64,000 bases of DNA from Silene latifolia (GCF_048544455.1 NC_133537.1:306875738-306939737), one strand, 5' to 3'. Shown: positions 1 through 12,238, numbered from the stretch's first letter. Notes: a model not told the origin generated them from the letters alone. Made by a program: numbers and translations.

Positions 1-1495
1 AAATTAGGAATAAGCCTTGTAAAAAGGGGCTCTAATCATCTTGATGCCATGTCAGCCGAACCTGATTTCTACCGTGAGATTCGTGCTTGCCTTCCCGATG
101 ATCTTACTTTCAAATCCATTCGAGCTAAAATTCATCTTGGGCAAGCTAAGGATTGTAAGATTGATGATGATGGGTATCTTCGTTATCATGGTAGAATCTA
201 TGTTCGAGGAGCGGTGATTTGAGAAAAAGAATTCTTGATGAAGCACACCTCTCTCCTTACTCCGTTCATCCGGGAGGTACCAAAATGTACAAAGATTTGA
301 GATTGCAATTCTGGTGGCCTAGGATGAAGATTGAAGTTGTGGAGTATGTCAGTAAATGCCTCACCTGCCAGAAAGTAAAGATAGAGCATCAAAAGCCCGG
401 GGGTTTGCTTCAACCCTTGGATGTTCCTCTTTGGAAATGGGAGTCTATTTCCATGGATTTTGTGATGGCTTTACCCAGGACTTCCACGGGGAAGAATCTT
501 TGTTTGGGTGATTGTTGACCGATTGACTAAGTGTGCTCGGTTTATTCCCATCAAAGAGACCTGGAGATTAGAAGTTCTAGCTCGTGCCTATGTGGATGAA
601 ATAGTGCGCTATCATGGGATTCCTAAAGATATAGTCTCGGCCCAGGGACCCTCGATTTTGTTCTCGTTTTCGGACTACATTACAGGAGGCCTTGGGTAGT
701 AAACTATTGATGAGCACTGCTTTTCACGCCGCCACTGATGGTCAAACTGAGAGAACAATTCAAACTTTAGAGGATCTTCTTCGTGCCTGTGCCTTAGATT
801 TCCAAACTTCCTGGGAGAAATGTTTACCTCTGGTTGAGTTCTCTTACAACAATGACTATCAAGCCTCCATTAAAATGGCACCATATGAAGCTCTGTACGG
901 TAGAAAATGTCGTACTCCAGTCTGTTGGGATCAAACCCAAAATGTTCCAATGTTAGGACCTGATTTGGTGACCGAGTCCGTTGAACAAGTTAAGATCATT
1001 CGGGAGCGGATGAAAGCCGCTCAGGATCGTCAAAAATCATATCTTTGATGTCCGTCGTCGACCACTTTCTTTTGAGGTTGATGATCAAGTATTCCTTAAA
1101 GTGTCACCTATGAAAGGGGTGAAACGGTTTGGCGTAAAAGGGAAGCTGAGCCCTAGATATATTGGACCTTTCCGGGTGATTGAAAAGATTGGTCCTGCTG
1201 CTTACCGTTTAGAATTGCCCCAAATCTGAGCAAGGTTCACAATGTCTTCCATGTTTCTCAGTTGAGGAAGTACGTTAGTGACCCTAGCCATATCATCCAA
1301 GAAGAGATTCTTGAATTGGAGCCTAACTTGGTGGTTGAAGAAAGGCCAATTCGGATTCTTGAAAAAGCCAATAAGCAACTTAGGAGCAAAGTTGTACCTC
1401 TAGTCCGTGTTCTTTGGCGTTGTGGAAATGTCGAAGAAGAGACTTGGGAGACTCAAGCTTCTATGTTAGCTAAATATCCTGAATTATTCTCGTAA
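1..1495 (+). pseudogene. Ty3/gypsy chromovirus (Tekay/Del-like) pol 3' remnant: integrase and chromodomain
   Basis: The window opens inside a gypsy polymerase, in the linker after RNase H. The integrase zinc-binding region follows at about 240-400, with the two His in HLSPYSVH and the Cys pair CLTC. The DDE core follows in shifted frames (DFVMALPR at about 455, VDRLTKCARF at about 510, then a QTERTIQTLE stretch at about 740). A chromodomain-like C-terminus (about 1262-1495) ends in EETWETQ...YPELFS, typical of Tekay/Del chromoviruses. In the family these domains integrate the cDNA and target chromatin. The frame is broken by an in-frame TGA at about 220 and by frameshifts near 510, 690, 1045 and 1230, so it is not functional. 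It is followed in order by PPT and LTR. The 5' end lies outside the window. The lineage call rests on integrase sequence, chromodomain and LTR length. Confidence 0.9.
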
Positions 1496-1869
1496 GGTAT
1501 TCCTTTTCTTACTCTTTTTCCGCGTTACTAAGCCGTATTTAATCATAATCAGTAAAGATATTATTCTTATTATAGAATTTTAAACTAAAATTTTGAAAAT
1601 GCTTTTATAATTTTTAATGGTTTTAACATTAATGAGTGTTAAATCTCGTTATTGGAGACGTCCCAATAATGGGTTTTCTCATTTATTAGTGTAGAAATAT
1701 TTTTATATTTTGATATGAAATGTGGTTGTTCTTGTCTGATCAACAAGAGTATCACCGTTTCATTGAAAAGATATCTATATTTTTCTTATGATTATATTAT
1801 TAAGATGTTGTTTACTATAATTTCTCCTTCTAAGTTTCGAGGACGAAACTTTTTAAAAGGAGGGGTGAT
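1496..1869 (+). other. 3' untranslated region and polypurine tract of the first gypsy element
   Basis: AT-rich non-coding stretch after the chromodomain stop. It ends in the TTTCGAGGACGAAA motif (about 1835-1848) that commonly precedes the polypurine tract in this gypsy lineage. The tract itself (AAAAGGAGGGG, about 1855-1865) lies directly before the LTR start TGTAACACCCC. The tract primes plus-strand DNA synthesis in this family. Confidence 0.75.
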
Positions 1870-4583
1870 TGTAACACCCCGTAATTTCGGACCATTATTA
1901 TATTGCGGAAGTAATTTATTAATCAAGTAAAATTTGATATTAATGTATTTGAAGTAATCATAATTCAAAGAAATATAATTCTATTATATTTTGAAGTAAA
2001 GTATTTATTTTGATAGTTTCGAAATGTTTAAAAATAGTTTAAACCGTGTAAAAACTTTTTATTTCGAAATAAGGGCATATCGGGAAAAATGGCAACTCTT
2101 TTGAAAATTGGACAAACGATTTTGGAAATGGGTCGTATGAGTACTCAATCTTCTTGTAATCTCGTGTTTAAGAACTTTGGCCTTGTCGAAATTTGCAATT
2201 GACAAGCGGTTCTAATTATCGTTATAACGAGCCAAAACCGACTCATGAAATTCCGCCTAAAATCCCGCTCCCCTTTCTCCCTTTCCACGGCACACCCCTC
2301 CCCCTTCCTTTCCTTTTCATTTTTCTTTTCCAACTTCTTGTTTCTAAAACATTCTATCATGTTCTAAGCTTAAAACACCATCTTTATACAAAATCTAAGG
2401 TAATTTCATCATAATTTCTTCATTTCTAGTCCGATTTTCGCAAAATTTATATTTTCGGAATCCTCTCTTCAAGATCTACATCCTAGTATGTTTTAATTTC
2501 AGTTTTCTTTATGTCGATTTAAGACGATTTTGGGCATAATTTCGATTTTTGTGCTTATAATTGTGTTTTTATTGTTTATTTAGGTGAAGATTTAGAAGAC
2601 GAGTTTGGAGACTCGTATATAGTTGAAGATAGTGGTTAGTTGGCAGATTAGGGTTTGGTGTTCAAGGTGCTAGTTGCTCATTTTGTTGCTAAAGGTAACA
2701 TATTTCGAGTTACTCGACGAATTAATGTCACAATCTTGTTTTCTTGTATGATTTTGTGATTTTTAATTGAGTAGTTTATATCACATGAAAATATGGGTTA
2801 AATTCATGTCTAATTCATGTCTTTTGTTAGTTTTAGTTCACATATTAGTATGGAAATGAATTGGGAATGATTAATTGATGTTTTGAGGACGATGTTAAAC
2901 CTGAACAAAAATGGAGAAATGGAGGGTTGGGGGTGGCGGCGGCCCAGAGCCCACGGCAGCCCAGGTTGGCCCGGTTGGCCCGTTGCTTGTTTCATTTTTC
3001 ATGCATTATTTGTCGTTTCGGGTTTATTAATGTTATATTTAGTATAAGTAACAAATGGGTAATCTTTTGAAATGAATCATATTAGTAGTAAATATAATGT
3101 TGAAGGTAAAAATTATGTTTATATTGGTAGTTGCACATGTTAGGATAGGTTATAATATGAAATAGTAATGAATAGGCTTAAAGTGAATTTTGTAGCGATA
3201 ATTGTAATGCTTGGATGATTATGAAAATCGAGCCCTTGGTCCCTTTATTTGAATCGATGTCGGTCAATTGTGTGTGATTGGTCACCGCAATTTAACCGTG
3301 CACTGTCGCAGTGGGGTTGCGGGTAAAAATTCGGTTGGATGAAATTTTATATGAATTGGATAATCGGCCTTTTTCTTGTTTTAGGCCATTTATTAAGTTT
3401 TTAGTTCACATGTGTTGTTGGTTGATTTGAGTAGTTTCTTATATTGTAGAAACGGCCCTAGATTCCCTGAAACCTTTAATATTGTTAATATTGCTAGAAA
3501 TGGAATTGGTATTGAATACTTCTTGCAGGTTGTTGTGTTTGTCATAGATAAGTCTTTATAGTCTTTGACGAGTGTATGTTCACTGCTTAATAGCCTTTGT
3601 GTTCCTGACTTGGTGGGTTTATATCCAAGTTGGGGCATGACCTCGTTACTTATTTTGAGGGTAAGTGGTCAGCTTAAGTACTAGCCAACCCTTTGGTGGA
3701 CTCCTTAGGGTACTCACTTTGTTTTAAAAAAATTGTGGGTCTTGGGTGCGGTGGTGTGTATCCGCATGTCTAGGTCTCTGCATGATTTTAGGCTAGGGTT
3801 GTGTTGTGTCTTGGCCATGTTTTGATAGAACCTCGAGCCAAGATACCGGTTCGATTACCTTCCCTACCTCGTGGTATAGACTCGGATTCTGAGTGACTAT
3901 TGACCGTGCTAAGAACTTATGCCTGTCTTTGATATATTGCCCTTTCTTGTATGGTGATTTTATGAATTGTAATAGGTGAGATGTAAGCCGGTTACAATTG
4001 ATAAAGTTTGGATTACTATTTGTTATATGTTTCACATGATAGCTTAAATTGGTCAGTTTAGTGTTCATATGTTAGAATACTTGATAATTGAATTATTTAT
4101 CATGTTGTTTACATGTTACATTACATGTTACATTAAATATGACATTTCGTGGCTTGGAGGACTTGAAGTTACTCCCCACTGAATTGTGGCTTTCGTGTTT
4201 GTATAAAATGCGATTGACAGGTTGAAGATGATTATATGGGGTACACAGACGAGCTAGTGAGCAAAAGAACCTTGGACTTAGTTTGGCTATATTTTGTAGT
4301 AAACCTTTAGACTTTTGGTTATGTTTATATTTTGAAGGGACATATGTCTCCCTCTTTTATTTTGGTTTGTATCACTATTTTCTCGCGACTTTAGCTATGT
4401 TATGTAGATTAGTTTGTTAGTATTTGCAGGTTTTGGCACCCTCCTTTTGGAAATGTTTGTGAATGGTTTAGAAAAGTTTTAAAAATTACAGGTTTTAATT
4501 AGTTGAACCAATTACAAACATATCCTGTCAGTTTTTCTGTAGAATTTACGTGTTTATTTAACGCTAAGTATGAGGGTGTCACA
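1870..4583 (+). repeat. 3' LTR (2.7 kb) of the first gypsy element
   Basis: Begins TGTAACACCCC at 1870, directly after the polypurine tract, and ends GGGTGTCACA at 4583, so it has TG...CA ends with a short terminal inverted repeat. The length fits the long LTRs of Tekay/Del elements. It interrupts an older LTR whose remainder starts at 4584. The 5' LTR is left of the window, so neither target-site duplication nor insertion age can be read. No convincing ORF is present inside. Confidence 0.85.
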
Positions 4584-5656
4584 ATCACCCCATAGCATCA
4601 CACTCTAATGTATTTAGCCTAAACCTCCACTATGGGAATGACGGGATTCGCTGGGGAAGGATGACGTGTGTGGTGGTCGTCTATGTCATCGCCGATGTGT
4701 AAAGTTAGGTAAGTCTCTGCCTTGTGTTCTTTCGAGTGATTCTTTGAGTATAGTTGTGTAATAGGAGATGGTTGTCATGGTTAGGATGCTTATTGGAGCC
4801 GTGCGTGGTTGTGTATGGAGGTCTTACATGCTTTGCGACGAGGTAGGGTTTCCCTACTCAGGTTACTGTAATTGATTTAAGATTGTGATTGTATTGTATT
4901 GTAATTGTTGTTATCTGCTGATCATCGGAGTATGGGTGCTGTGGTGACGGTGGTGATGTGGTTGTGTTATGACGGTTGTGGTATTGTGACAGCTGTGATG
5001 CTGTGGTGTGGTGATGATTGTGTTGATTGTGGTGGAGTCACTTGCGGGAGTGGCTTCACACCCTAGTTCGCCCTCCGTGGAACCCGTCACGGGAGGGGAT
5101 GTGCACATTAAGGGACAGGGATTGTTAGTCGCTCGTTGATGAGCTGGACTAGGTGGGATGGGCTGCGGTCACCCACTGGCGGCGAGGATTACCTGTTGCG
5201 ATGGGTAGTCTGGCAGGGCTACACCCTTCGGGGTGTAGTCGGTTACTGTGCGAGGTCGTGAGATTGGGATAGAGGATGATCAGCTGTTTACATTGTTATT
5301 CTGTCTTACATATGATTAGTCAGTACTGACCCCGTTGTTGTTGTTTTGTAAAACCTGCGATGATCCATTCGGGGATGGTGAGCAGTTGGCTTAGCAGGTA
5401 TTATTGATTGTGGCTGCTAGGATTGGAGGGATCGAGTCATCACGCTACCGGTCTAGAGATGCAGTGTCATGAGTGTTATGGTTGTACCTTTATTATAAAG
5501 ACGTTGTATTGAGTTATATTGTATAAGATATATTATTATTTACAATTGTTCTTTTATTGTCTAATTTGATCTACCTCCTCGGGAAACCGAGATGGTGACA
5601 CCGTCATACACTGGGATGGTCCTTGGTAAGGCATTCTGGCGTACGGGGGTGTTACA
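4584..5656 (+). repeat. Truncated LTR of an older Tekay-like element
   Basis: It shares blocks with the reverse complement of the LTRs at 14156-15511 and 19916-21272. Shared blocks are GTCACTTGCGGGAGTGGCTT (about 5037), GATGTGCACATTAA (about 5098), TGATCCATTCGGGG (about 5360) and the terminal GGGGGTGTTACA. It therefore lies in the opposite orientation to those copies. The 5' half of the LTR is missing where the younger gypsy LTR ends at 4583. Divergence is clearly higher than between the two intact LTRs, so it is an older relative. Confidence 0.7.
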
Positions 5657-5809
5657 CTAAAAGAAATTAATCTGCGAGTATCATTTATGATAATGAATGA
5701 GATCAAGTTCACCCATATTTTGATAAGGATGTTATTATGGCTAAGTTTATATATAGTCAAGTAAATTATGATGACGGACGCACCAAGACGTTATTAAAAC
5801 GTGTTATAT
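5657..5809 (+). other. Fragment of decayed copia-like internal sequence, left part
   Basis: Short stretch between the old LTR fragment and the Athila-type insertion. Removing that insertion (TSD TATAT) joins it to 11068-11716, and the joined sequence runs into a polypurine tract and LTR. It is therefore read as the 3' internal tail of the element whose LTR is 11717-12238. No protein domain is recognisable. Confidence 0.45.
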
Positions 5810-7097
5810 TGATAAGGTTATTTTCAGTCGTTGGCCTATGAAAATAAATACTAAATTACTACTAACTGGTAGCTAGTGGCAAGAAAGGGTCGAATCCACA
5901 GGGAGGCGAGTTTAATTGTTCTAGTTTGTTTATATTTAAGTTTGTCTTAAAGTAACCGTTTTCTTAAAGGATTTGGTTGGTTTGCTAAAAACTAATTGCG
6001 ATGTAAATAAAGACAAATTCAATAATATTAAAGAGTCTAGGGATCAAGTTCACTAGGTAGTCATCCAGGGGTCAGATTTAATTAATTGATTGAACAATTT
6101 ATATTGTTGAAAGTCATATGATCGGTCGATTCTAATATGTCTTTTTAGATCTAAACTTAACATGCAATCGCTATTATTAAGTCAGTCTAATTCAATTATT
6201 GTGGCCTATACTAGTCTTAACCCGGTCGGTGAAAATCCTAGTTTGCAAGACTAATTAACCAATTCTGATAAGTAATTAATTAATTAGATGTAAGATAATA
6301 ATTGAACAACAATCAAGAGCAATTTAACAATCAATTCATTAACTAACCCTTTTCTAACAACCTAGATCTCCTTTCACCCTAGATTATGAAAATAGGTACG
6401 CATACTAACTGTAATAACAACAATAATAATTGTAGAAGACATAAATAAAAGCATAAAAGATGAACAAAAAATGAATGATTAATAATAGAAGAAAGATTAA
6501 CAATAATACCGTAATAGAGGAATTCTTAGATCCGAAAGTAAGAACAATAAACTAAACTAAGAGTTTTTAGAGAGAATTTATTGTAAAGTAGCATAACTAG
6601 GTAAAATAAGACTTAAAAATAACATAGGGTACGAGTTGGGTATTTATAGTAAGGCATAACTGACTTATGGAAATTGCGGAAAAATACTGAAAATAAAGTG
6701 TACTCGATCGAGCCTGAGTGTACTTGATCGAGTACATTGCTCAGTTGATTGAGCCTGAGTGTACTTGATCGAGTACATTTCTCAGTTGATCAAGTCTGCT
6801 TGGGCTTGATCAAGGACTCTCCCTGTTTCAGCTCTTTTCTTCGTGTTGTCTTCTTAACTTCTGTTCCTTTATTCTTCTAGATTCCCGTGCCATGCTCCGT
6901 GTATTCCTTCATGCCTACTCCGCGGTGATCATTTCATTCCTTTGCTCCACAAATGCATCATTCCTGCATTAAACACCGAATAGCGGAAGTATCGACATTC
7001 TAGCATAAAAGGCATATAATTAATATAAACTAGCACGAAAACCGTATCAAAAGTAACTAAGGGGAGGCATAAATATGTATATAATTATGACTCATCA
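5810..7097 (-). repeat. 3' LTR of the Athila-type element
   Basis: 1288 bp, near-identical to 9780-11067. It contains the palindromic CTCGATCGAG array at 6701-6826. About 50 bp downstream of that array on the minus strand lies a TATA box (CTATAAATAC, 6640-6649). Confidence 0.9.
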
Positions 7098-8917
7098 AAC
7101 TCCCCCAAACCATCTCTTTGTTTGTCCTCAAGCAAAGCATCACACAATACAAAGGGCAATCATACAAATGGCGAATAAACAACTTAGAGCTGATGTTGAT
7201 GCACATACAAATATCAAGCTATCCACATCTGTAACAAAGCAATGACCAAGGTGTACCAATAAAACAAATTCAAAGGTACGGGTAATAGAAAACGCAGCTC
7301 AAGTCTCAAGTCATCGTACTATAGACAAATGTCAAATACCTTTCGATCTTGCAAGATAAATTAGTCGGATTCTCGCGGATTCACTCATGCACCCATAAGT
7401 ATGGGTGATTTATATGTGAAGATAGAATGAAGTAGAAACACTCACTCAACTTATGAAACATGCATGCAATCTAATATGATAGAAATTTCTCCAACTAATA
7501 CGCATTCACAAAATAGATAAAAGTACATGTATCAAGGACAATAAGGTGGCGAATGGGCAAATGGTATAGAAGTGGTTTGTGCCAATGACACGTTATGGGT
7601 ATGTGGAGCTAAGACGGTAGTCGCAACGCTAAAACAAAACCAAATCTATATGATAATAAGCACAAATTAACACCCACTAGAGAAATTATCGCAACTTTGA
7701 TAACATATGAGAGACAATAAAAACTACTCTCCAAAAGTGCATTAGACACTAGTACATACCATTTAAAATCTCTTAACAAAATCCAATGAAGCAATCTCTT
7801 TTTTTTTTCTTTTTTTTTTCTTTGCTTCATATTTTTTTTCTCTTTTCTTTTTCTTTCTTTGCTTCATATTTTTCTTCTTATTTTCCAACATAAGAGATTA
7901 ATACAATTGCTATAAAATTTAAGCTACTACCCACATGACATAAAAGTTCCAATCCCAACTATAGTAGCAAAATAGACATGATAAACAAGCAACTACGACT
8001 GTCCCGATAAGGTAGGCAAATTCTGGATAGTAGCTATGAAAGTAGGATATGAAATGGCCACAAGGGTTCAAACGGGCTAACAAAAAGGATAATGTATGGC
8101 TTATTTGAACGGTAATAATCGTCTTTCCTCATGTACTTAATCATATGAACGCGCAAAAATTAAGACACTTATGCAATTTGATATTACACATTCCACAAGG
8201 AGAAACCACACTCAAGCCTAATTGACAATGAGACCAGTTTATTGATGTTCCTGGCCTAGGAAGCTACATAGACCTCAGAAATTTAAGTAGTTTACCAACA
8301 TAATTGTGTCAAATCTAATTAGCATAAGGCGTGTCAATACGGTCAAGACTCGAGTTATTAGCTTTGTTTTCATGAATAACGGGTCAAAACAATGTACATG
8401 GACAACAAAATTGGGATTCAAATGCAAAAAAAGCAATGCAATTTAACATCATTGTTATTTAATTCACCAAGACTCGACCTAAAACAAAGGAAAAAACATG
8501 TTTTTGTATTTTGATATTTTTTAATTTTTATAGATTTTTTGGTTTAAATGCACACAACAGAAATAAATCACACAACATAATTAAAGACTCCTCCCCTAAA
8601 CCAAAATATCACAGTGTCCTCATTGTGATGCCTACAACATAGCAATCACACAAAGATTTCTCCATCAACCTAAAGGACACATCTAACAAAAGGAATGGAA
8701 AAGAAATAGAGATAATACAATAAAAGTAGGTACAAGGGAAGAGAATACCGAGTAAGAGCGTAGGAGTTCCCCCAAACCACCTGCAAAAATAGGGGAAACT
8801 AACCAATCGTGCAATTCCAACCAAGTCAGCTACGTTTCTGACCCAAAACAAAAAGGTACTCGATCGAGCCCATCATCACTCGATCGAGTGCTCATCACGG
8901 CGAGACAATTTTTGCAT
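7098..8917. other. Non-coding internal region of the Athila-type element
   Basis: No supported ORF. It contains a T-rich low-complexity tract on the plus strand (about 7795-7875), the polypurine tract complement at 7098-7111, and a two-copy CTCGATCGAG palindrome at 8857-8890. Confidence 0.6.
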
Positions 8918-9316
8918 TTAAAAATAAATGCCATGAAAGGCACAATCAATACAACTTAAAGCACGTAATAGTAAATAAAAAAGTAGCGCATGTGCTACAC
9001 ACAGACATAAGTAGCACCAATAAAAAGTCCAAGCAAAGAATGTAAGCAATGAATAAATTTCCGGCTCATCCAACTCAAAGTCTAATAGGAAATATGAGCA
9101 AGTATGTTCACCGCTCTTCAAGTCATCTTCTTTGGGGAGGAGATGGGGCTCTTCATCCATCATAGGAGTTTTATCAAAAACTTTGACGGGCTCCTCTCTA
9201 AAAACCTCAGCCTCAAAGGCATCCAGCTTAGCTTCTATGTCAACATCATCATCAAAGCTATAAACTGGCTCAGGATGAGGCTCATCTCCATAAATCAATT
9301 TCTCTATCTCATCCAC
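8918..9316 (-). CDS. Orphan ORF in the Athila-type element: acidic N-terminus, hydrophobic C-terminus
   Basis: 132 codons, product not recognised. The N-terminal 80 residues are strongly acidic (for example FDDDVDIEAKLDAFEAEVF). The last 50 are hydrophobic and Cys-rich, which may be translation into non-coding sequence rather than a real membrane segment. The open frame extends upstream of the first Met through a TLAAASGPWSKEVDEIEKL stretch. It therefore appears to be the same original ORF as the one at 9364-9657, separated by a single frameshift near 9365. It lies downstream of the primer site, where gag would be expected, but shows no gag or zinc-knuckle motif. Confidence 0.35.
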   Translation of the reverse strand: MDEIEKLIYGDEPHPEPVYSFDDDVDIEAKLDAFEAEVFREEPVKVFDKTPMMDEEPHLLPKEDDLKSGEHTCSYFLLDFELDEPEIYSLLTFFAWTFYWCYLCLCVAHALLFYLLLRALSCIDCAFHGIYF

Positions 9317-9363
9317 TTCCTTGCTCCATGGTCCTGACGCGGCAGCAAGGGTGTCGGACTGCG

Positions 9364-9657
9364 TCAGGACTGATTCCTATCAAACCACAAAGTAAAGGAA
9401 TTATGAATAGGTGGATCAACAACATTAAGCATATAAATTTCCAAGGTTGGCATCTTTAATGTTGTAGGAATAACGGGTGCAGAAACTAATGTGTCCTCTT
9501 CAAAGGACGAATCTTCTGCGAAAGTAAACCGCTCGTAGTCAAGTATACTCAAGTCTTCCACTTGGCTTACTTCTCTTTGAAATTTTCGTCTATAACGAAA
9601 AGTCTTCTCTAGCTCGGGATAAAAAGGTACAATCTCCGACCAGTGAGACCTGGGCAT
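9364..9657 (-). CDS. Orphan ORF at the gag position of the Athila-type element
   Basis: 97 codons starting MPRSHWSEIVPFYPELEKTF about 100 bp downstream of the primer site, in the position and orientation of gag. No known gag domain or zinc knuckle is visible. The charged N-terminal part looks protein-like. The stop near 9362 coincides with a 10-bp inverted repeat (GTCCTGACGC, 9331-9340 and 9361-9370). The next ORF continues in another frame, so the two are probably one broken gene. It may be a residual gag N-terminus or a lineage-specific ORF. Confidence 0.4.
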   Translation of the reverse strand: MPRSHWSEIVPFYPELEKTFRYRRKFQREVSQVEDLSILDYERFTFAEDSSFEEDTLVSAPVIPTTLKMPTLEIYMLNVVDPPIHNSFTLWFDRNQS

Positions 9658-9758
9658 ACACTAAAACAACAAGAAAAATATCAAACTGTCTCAAGGAACT
9701 GACGCTCCCTGAGACAAAAGATAAAAATAAACAAAAACAAACAAAAAAATTGTTGCCT

Positions 9759-9775
9759 CCCCGGCAACGACGCCA
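9759..9775 (-). promoter_or_regulatory. Primer binding site, tRNA-Asp type
   Basis: The minus strand reads TGGCGTCGTTGCCGGGG four bases from the 5' LTR. This is one mismatch from the TGGCGCCGTTGCCGGGG primer site used by Athila-group elements with tRNA-Asp. Confidence 0.8.
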
Positions 9776-9779
9776 AATT

Positions 9780-11067
9780 TGATAAGGTTATTTTCAGTCG
9801 TTGCCCTATTAAAAGAAATCCTAAATTAAAACTAACTGGTAGCTAGTGGCAAGAAAGGGTCGAATCCACAGAGAGGCGAGTTTAATTGTTCTAGTTTGTT
9901 TATATTTAAGTTTGTCTTAAAGTAACCGTTTTCTTGAAGGGTTTGGTTGGTTTGCCAAAAACTAATTGCTATGTAAATAAAGACAAATTCAATAATATTA
10001 AAGAGTTTAGGGATCGGGTTCACTAGGTAGTCATCCAAGGGTGAGATTTAATTCATTGATTGAGAAATTTATATTGTTGAAAGTCATACGATCGGTCGAT
10101 TCTAATATATCTTTTTAGATCTAAACTTAACTTGCGATCGCTATTATTAACTCAGTCTAATTCAATTATTGTGGCCAATATTAGGCATAATCCGGTCGGT
10201 GAAAATCCTAGTTTGAAAGACTAATTAACCAATATTGATCAGTAATTAATTAATTAGATATAAGACAACAATTGAACAACAATCAAGAGCAATTTAAAAA
10301 TCAATTCATTAACTAACCCTTTTCGAACAACCTAGATCTCCTTTCACCCTAGATTATAAAATTAGCTATGCATACTAACGGTAATAACAACAATAATAAT
10401 TGTAGAAGACATAAATAAAAGCATAAAAGATGAACAATAAATGAATGATTAATAATAGAAGAAAGATTAACAATAATACCATAATAGAGGAATGATTAGA
10501 TCCGAAAGTAAGAACAATAAACTAAACTAATAGTTTTTAGAGAGAATTTATTGTAAAGTAGCGTAACTAGGTAAAATAAAACGTAAAAATAACATAAGGT
10601 ACGAGTTGGGTATTTATAGTAAGGCATAACCGACTTATGGAAATTGCGGAAATATACTGAAAATAAAGTGTACTCGATCGAGCCTGAGTGTACTTGATCG
10701 AGTACAATGCTCAGTTGATCGAGCCAGAGTGTACTTGATCGAGTACATTTCTCAGTTGATCAAGTCTGCTTGGGCTTGATCAAGGACTCTCCCTGTTTCA
10801 GCTTTTTTCTTCGTGTTGTCTTCTTAACTTCTCTTCCTTTATTCTTCTAGATTCCCGTACCATGCTCCATGTATTCCTTCATGCCTACTCCTCAGTTCTC
10901 ATTTCATTCCTTTGCTCCACAAATGCATCATACCTGCATTAAACACCGAATAGCGGAAGTATCGACATTCTAGCATAAAAGGCATGTAATTAATATAAAC
11001 TAGCACGAAAGCCGTATCAAAAGTAACTAAGGAGACGCATAAATATGTATATAATTATGACTCATCA
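9780..11067 (-). repeat. 5' LTR of the Athila-type element
   Basis: 1288 bp copy of 5810-7097, adjacent to the primer binding site at 9759-9775. It carries the palindrome array at 10671-10796 and a TATA box at 10610-10619, so it would be the promoter LTR. Confidence 0.9.
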
Positions 11068-11716
11068 TATATAAACTATCAAAATGGGATGATATTGGTT
11101 ATTTTGTGAGATCTCAGTATTAGTTAATCACTTTGCATAAGGGTCAATTAGGGACTTGGTTATAATGTCGGTTAATTGATTGTGACTAAAACTCTTATAA
11201 ATCCTTGGCGATAGGATACCCAATTCCCCTCTAATACAATGTTAAAGGCTGAATTCAATGTGGAAGGCCTATTGTTAAGAGATTGAAGCACACGATAATT
11301 TATATCCCGAGCTGTGTGCTTAGACTTGCATGTTGTAAGGTTGATCTTTTGAAAGAGTGTGTTTGCAAGAACACGATGTAAAGAATCAACCTATGTGAGC
11401 ATGAAGTACAGCCGCTTTAAGGGAGTATGGGTTTGACTTCTGAAATGTTCATGAATAGATATGGGACACTAGACTTGTAAATAAGTGTCGGTTTCGTAAC
11501 TTTAGAAGTAAATTAATTTATGTTTGAGTTATCTTCATGTATTCAAAATGGGTAGAAAGGGTTCAATGCTTAGTCACACCCCGATACTTGAATATTTGGA
11601 ATGAGTAATTTCACTGAGTGGAAATTCAATCTTCGTGACATTTTCATTTATGCATAAATTGGTATGTTTTTTTAGCTTATTTAAAAATCTTGAATTACGC
11701 TTAAATGGGGGAGGAA
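11068..11716 (+). other. Decayed copia-like 3' internal tail
   Basis: Continues 5657-5809 once the Athila-type insertion is removed. It has no recognisable RNase H or other domain. It ends in a purine-rich tract (AAATGGGGGAGGAA, about 11703-11716) immediately before the LTR, so it is the 3' end of an LTR element on the plus strand. Confidence 0.5.
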
Positions 11717-12238
11717 TGTTGGTGATTTAAGTGTAATTACCGGTTCATTTTGGCGTAATTTAGTTTGGTTCGTAGATGGGTAATTTCTAATTAATATAAT
11801 GTGAGTTCGGGAAGTACGGAGTGTACGCTTGCATAATTATTACGGAATTACGGTATAGTTTTCGTTCGAATAACTATAACGGGGTTGAATCTGGTTGAAT
11901 TTATGAAGAGTAACTACTCTTCAGAAATACATTCTCCCCTTTTCCCCTTCATATCTATTTAAATAGCTATGAGGATTGTGAAGATGATACACAGAAAAAG
12001 AATCTCATCATCTTCTGCATCATAGAACGATCTAACAATCTTCACACAATACTTCTGAATTACTTCTTTTATTTTTGGTTTGTGCCCAAAATAAAAGGGG
12101 ACACCGTCTTATCTCAATAGGAAATTCGGTTTAACCCGGGCACAAATAAGGGTCGAATTATTCTATTAGGAAAGTGAAGTCGATTCGGTGTGGTTAATTA
12201 TTGTCAATCCTTATTCGTGCATACTCAAATATCTAACA
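11717..12238 (+). repeat. LTR (522 bp) of a copia-like element, 3' copy
   Basis: Starts TGTTGGTGATTT straight after a polypurine tract and ends ATATCTAACA, so TGTT...AACA ends form a short inverted repeat. A TATA-like TATTTAAATAG (about 11950) and a C/T-rich leader lie inside. No partner LTR is present in the window, so the element is partial. The copia assignment rests on LTR size and ends and is tentative. Confidence 0.6.

Larger units (their letters stand above)
5810..11067 (-). mobile_element. Non-autonomous Athila-type Ty3/gypsy element (LARD-like), complete with TSD
   Basis: Two 1288-bp LTRs (5810-7097 and 9780-11067) flank a 2.7 kb internal region, and the whole is bordered by a perfect 5-bp duplication TATAT (5805-5809 and 11068-11072). 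On the minus strand the LTR starts TGATGAGTCATAATTATA and ends CCTTATCA. Four bases inside the 5' LTR lies a primer site close to the tRNA-Asp type (TGGCGTCGTTGCCGGGG). A polypurine tract, GGTTTGGGGGAGTT, directly precedes the 3' LTR. These marks are typical of Athila/Tat-group elements. No gag, protease, RT or integrase is recognisable, only two short orphan ORFs, so it must be moved by a partner element. The LTRs differ at scattered sites, which indicates moderate age. Confidence 0.85.

Noticed and set aside
4911-5108. Minus-strand Thr/His-rich ORF of 65 codons
   Set aside because: Lies antisense in the old LTR fragment; low complexity.
7795-7875. T-rich tract as the poly(A) tail of a minus-strand retroposon
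   Set aside because: Interrupted by C and GCTTCATAT repeats and lacks a target-site duplication. Better read as low-complexity slippage inside the Athila-type interior.
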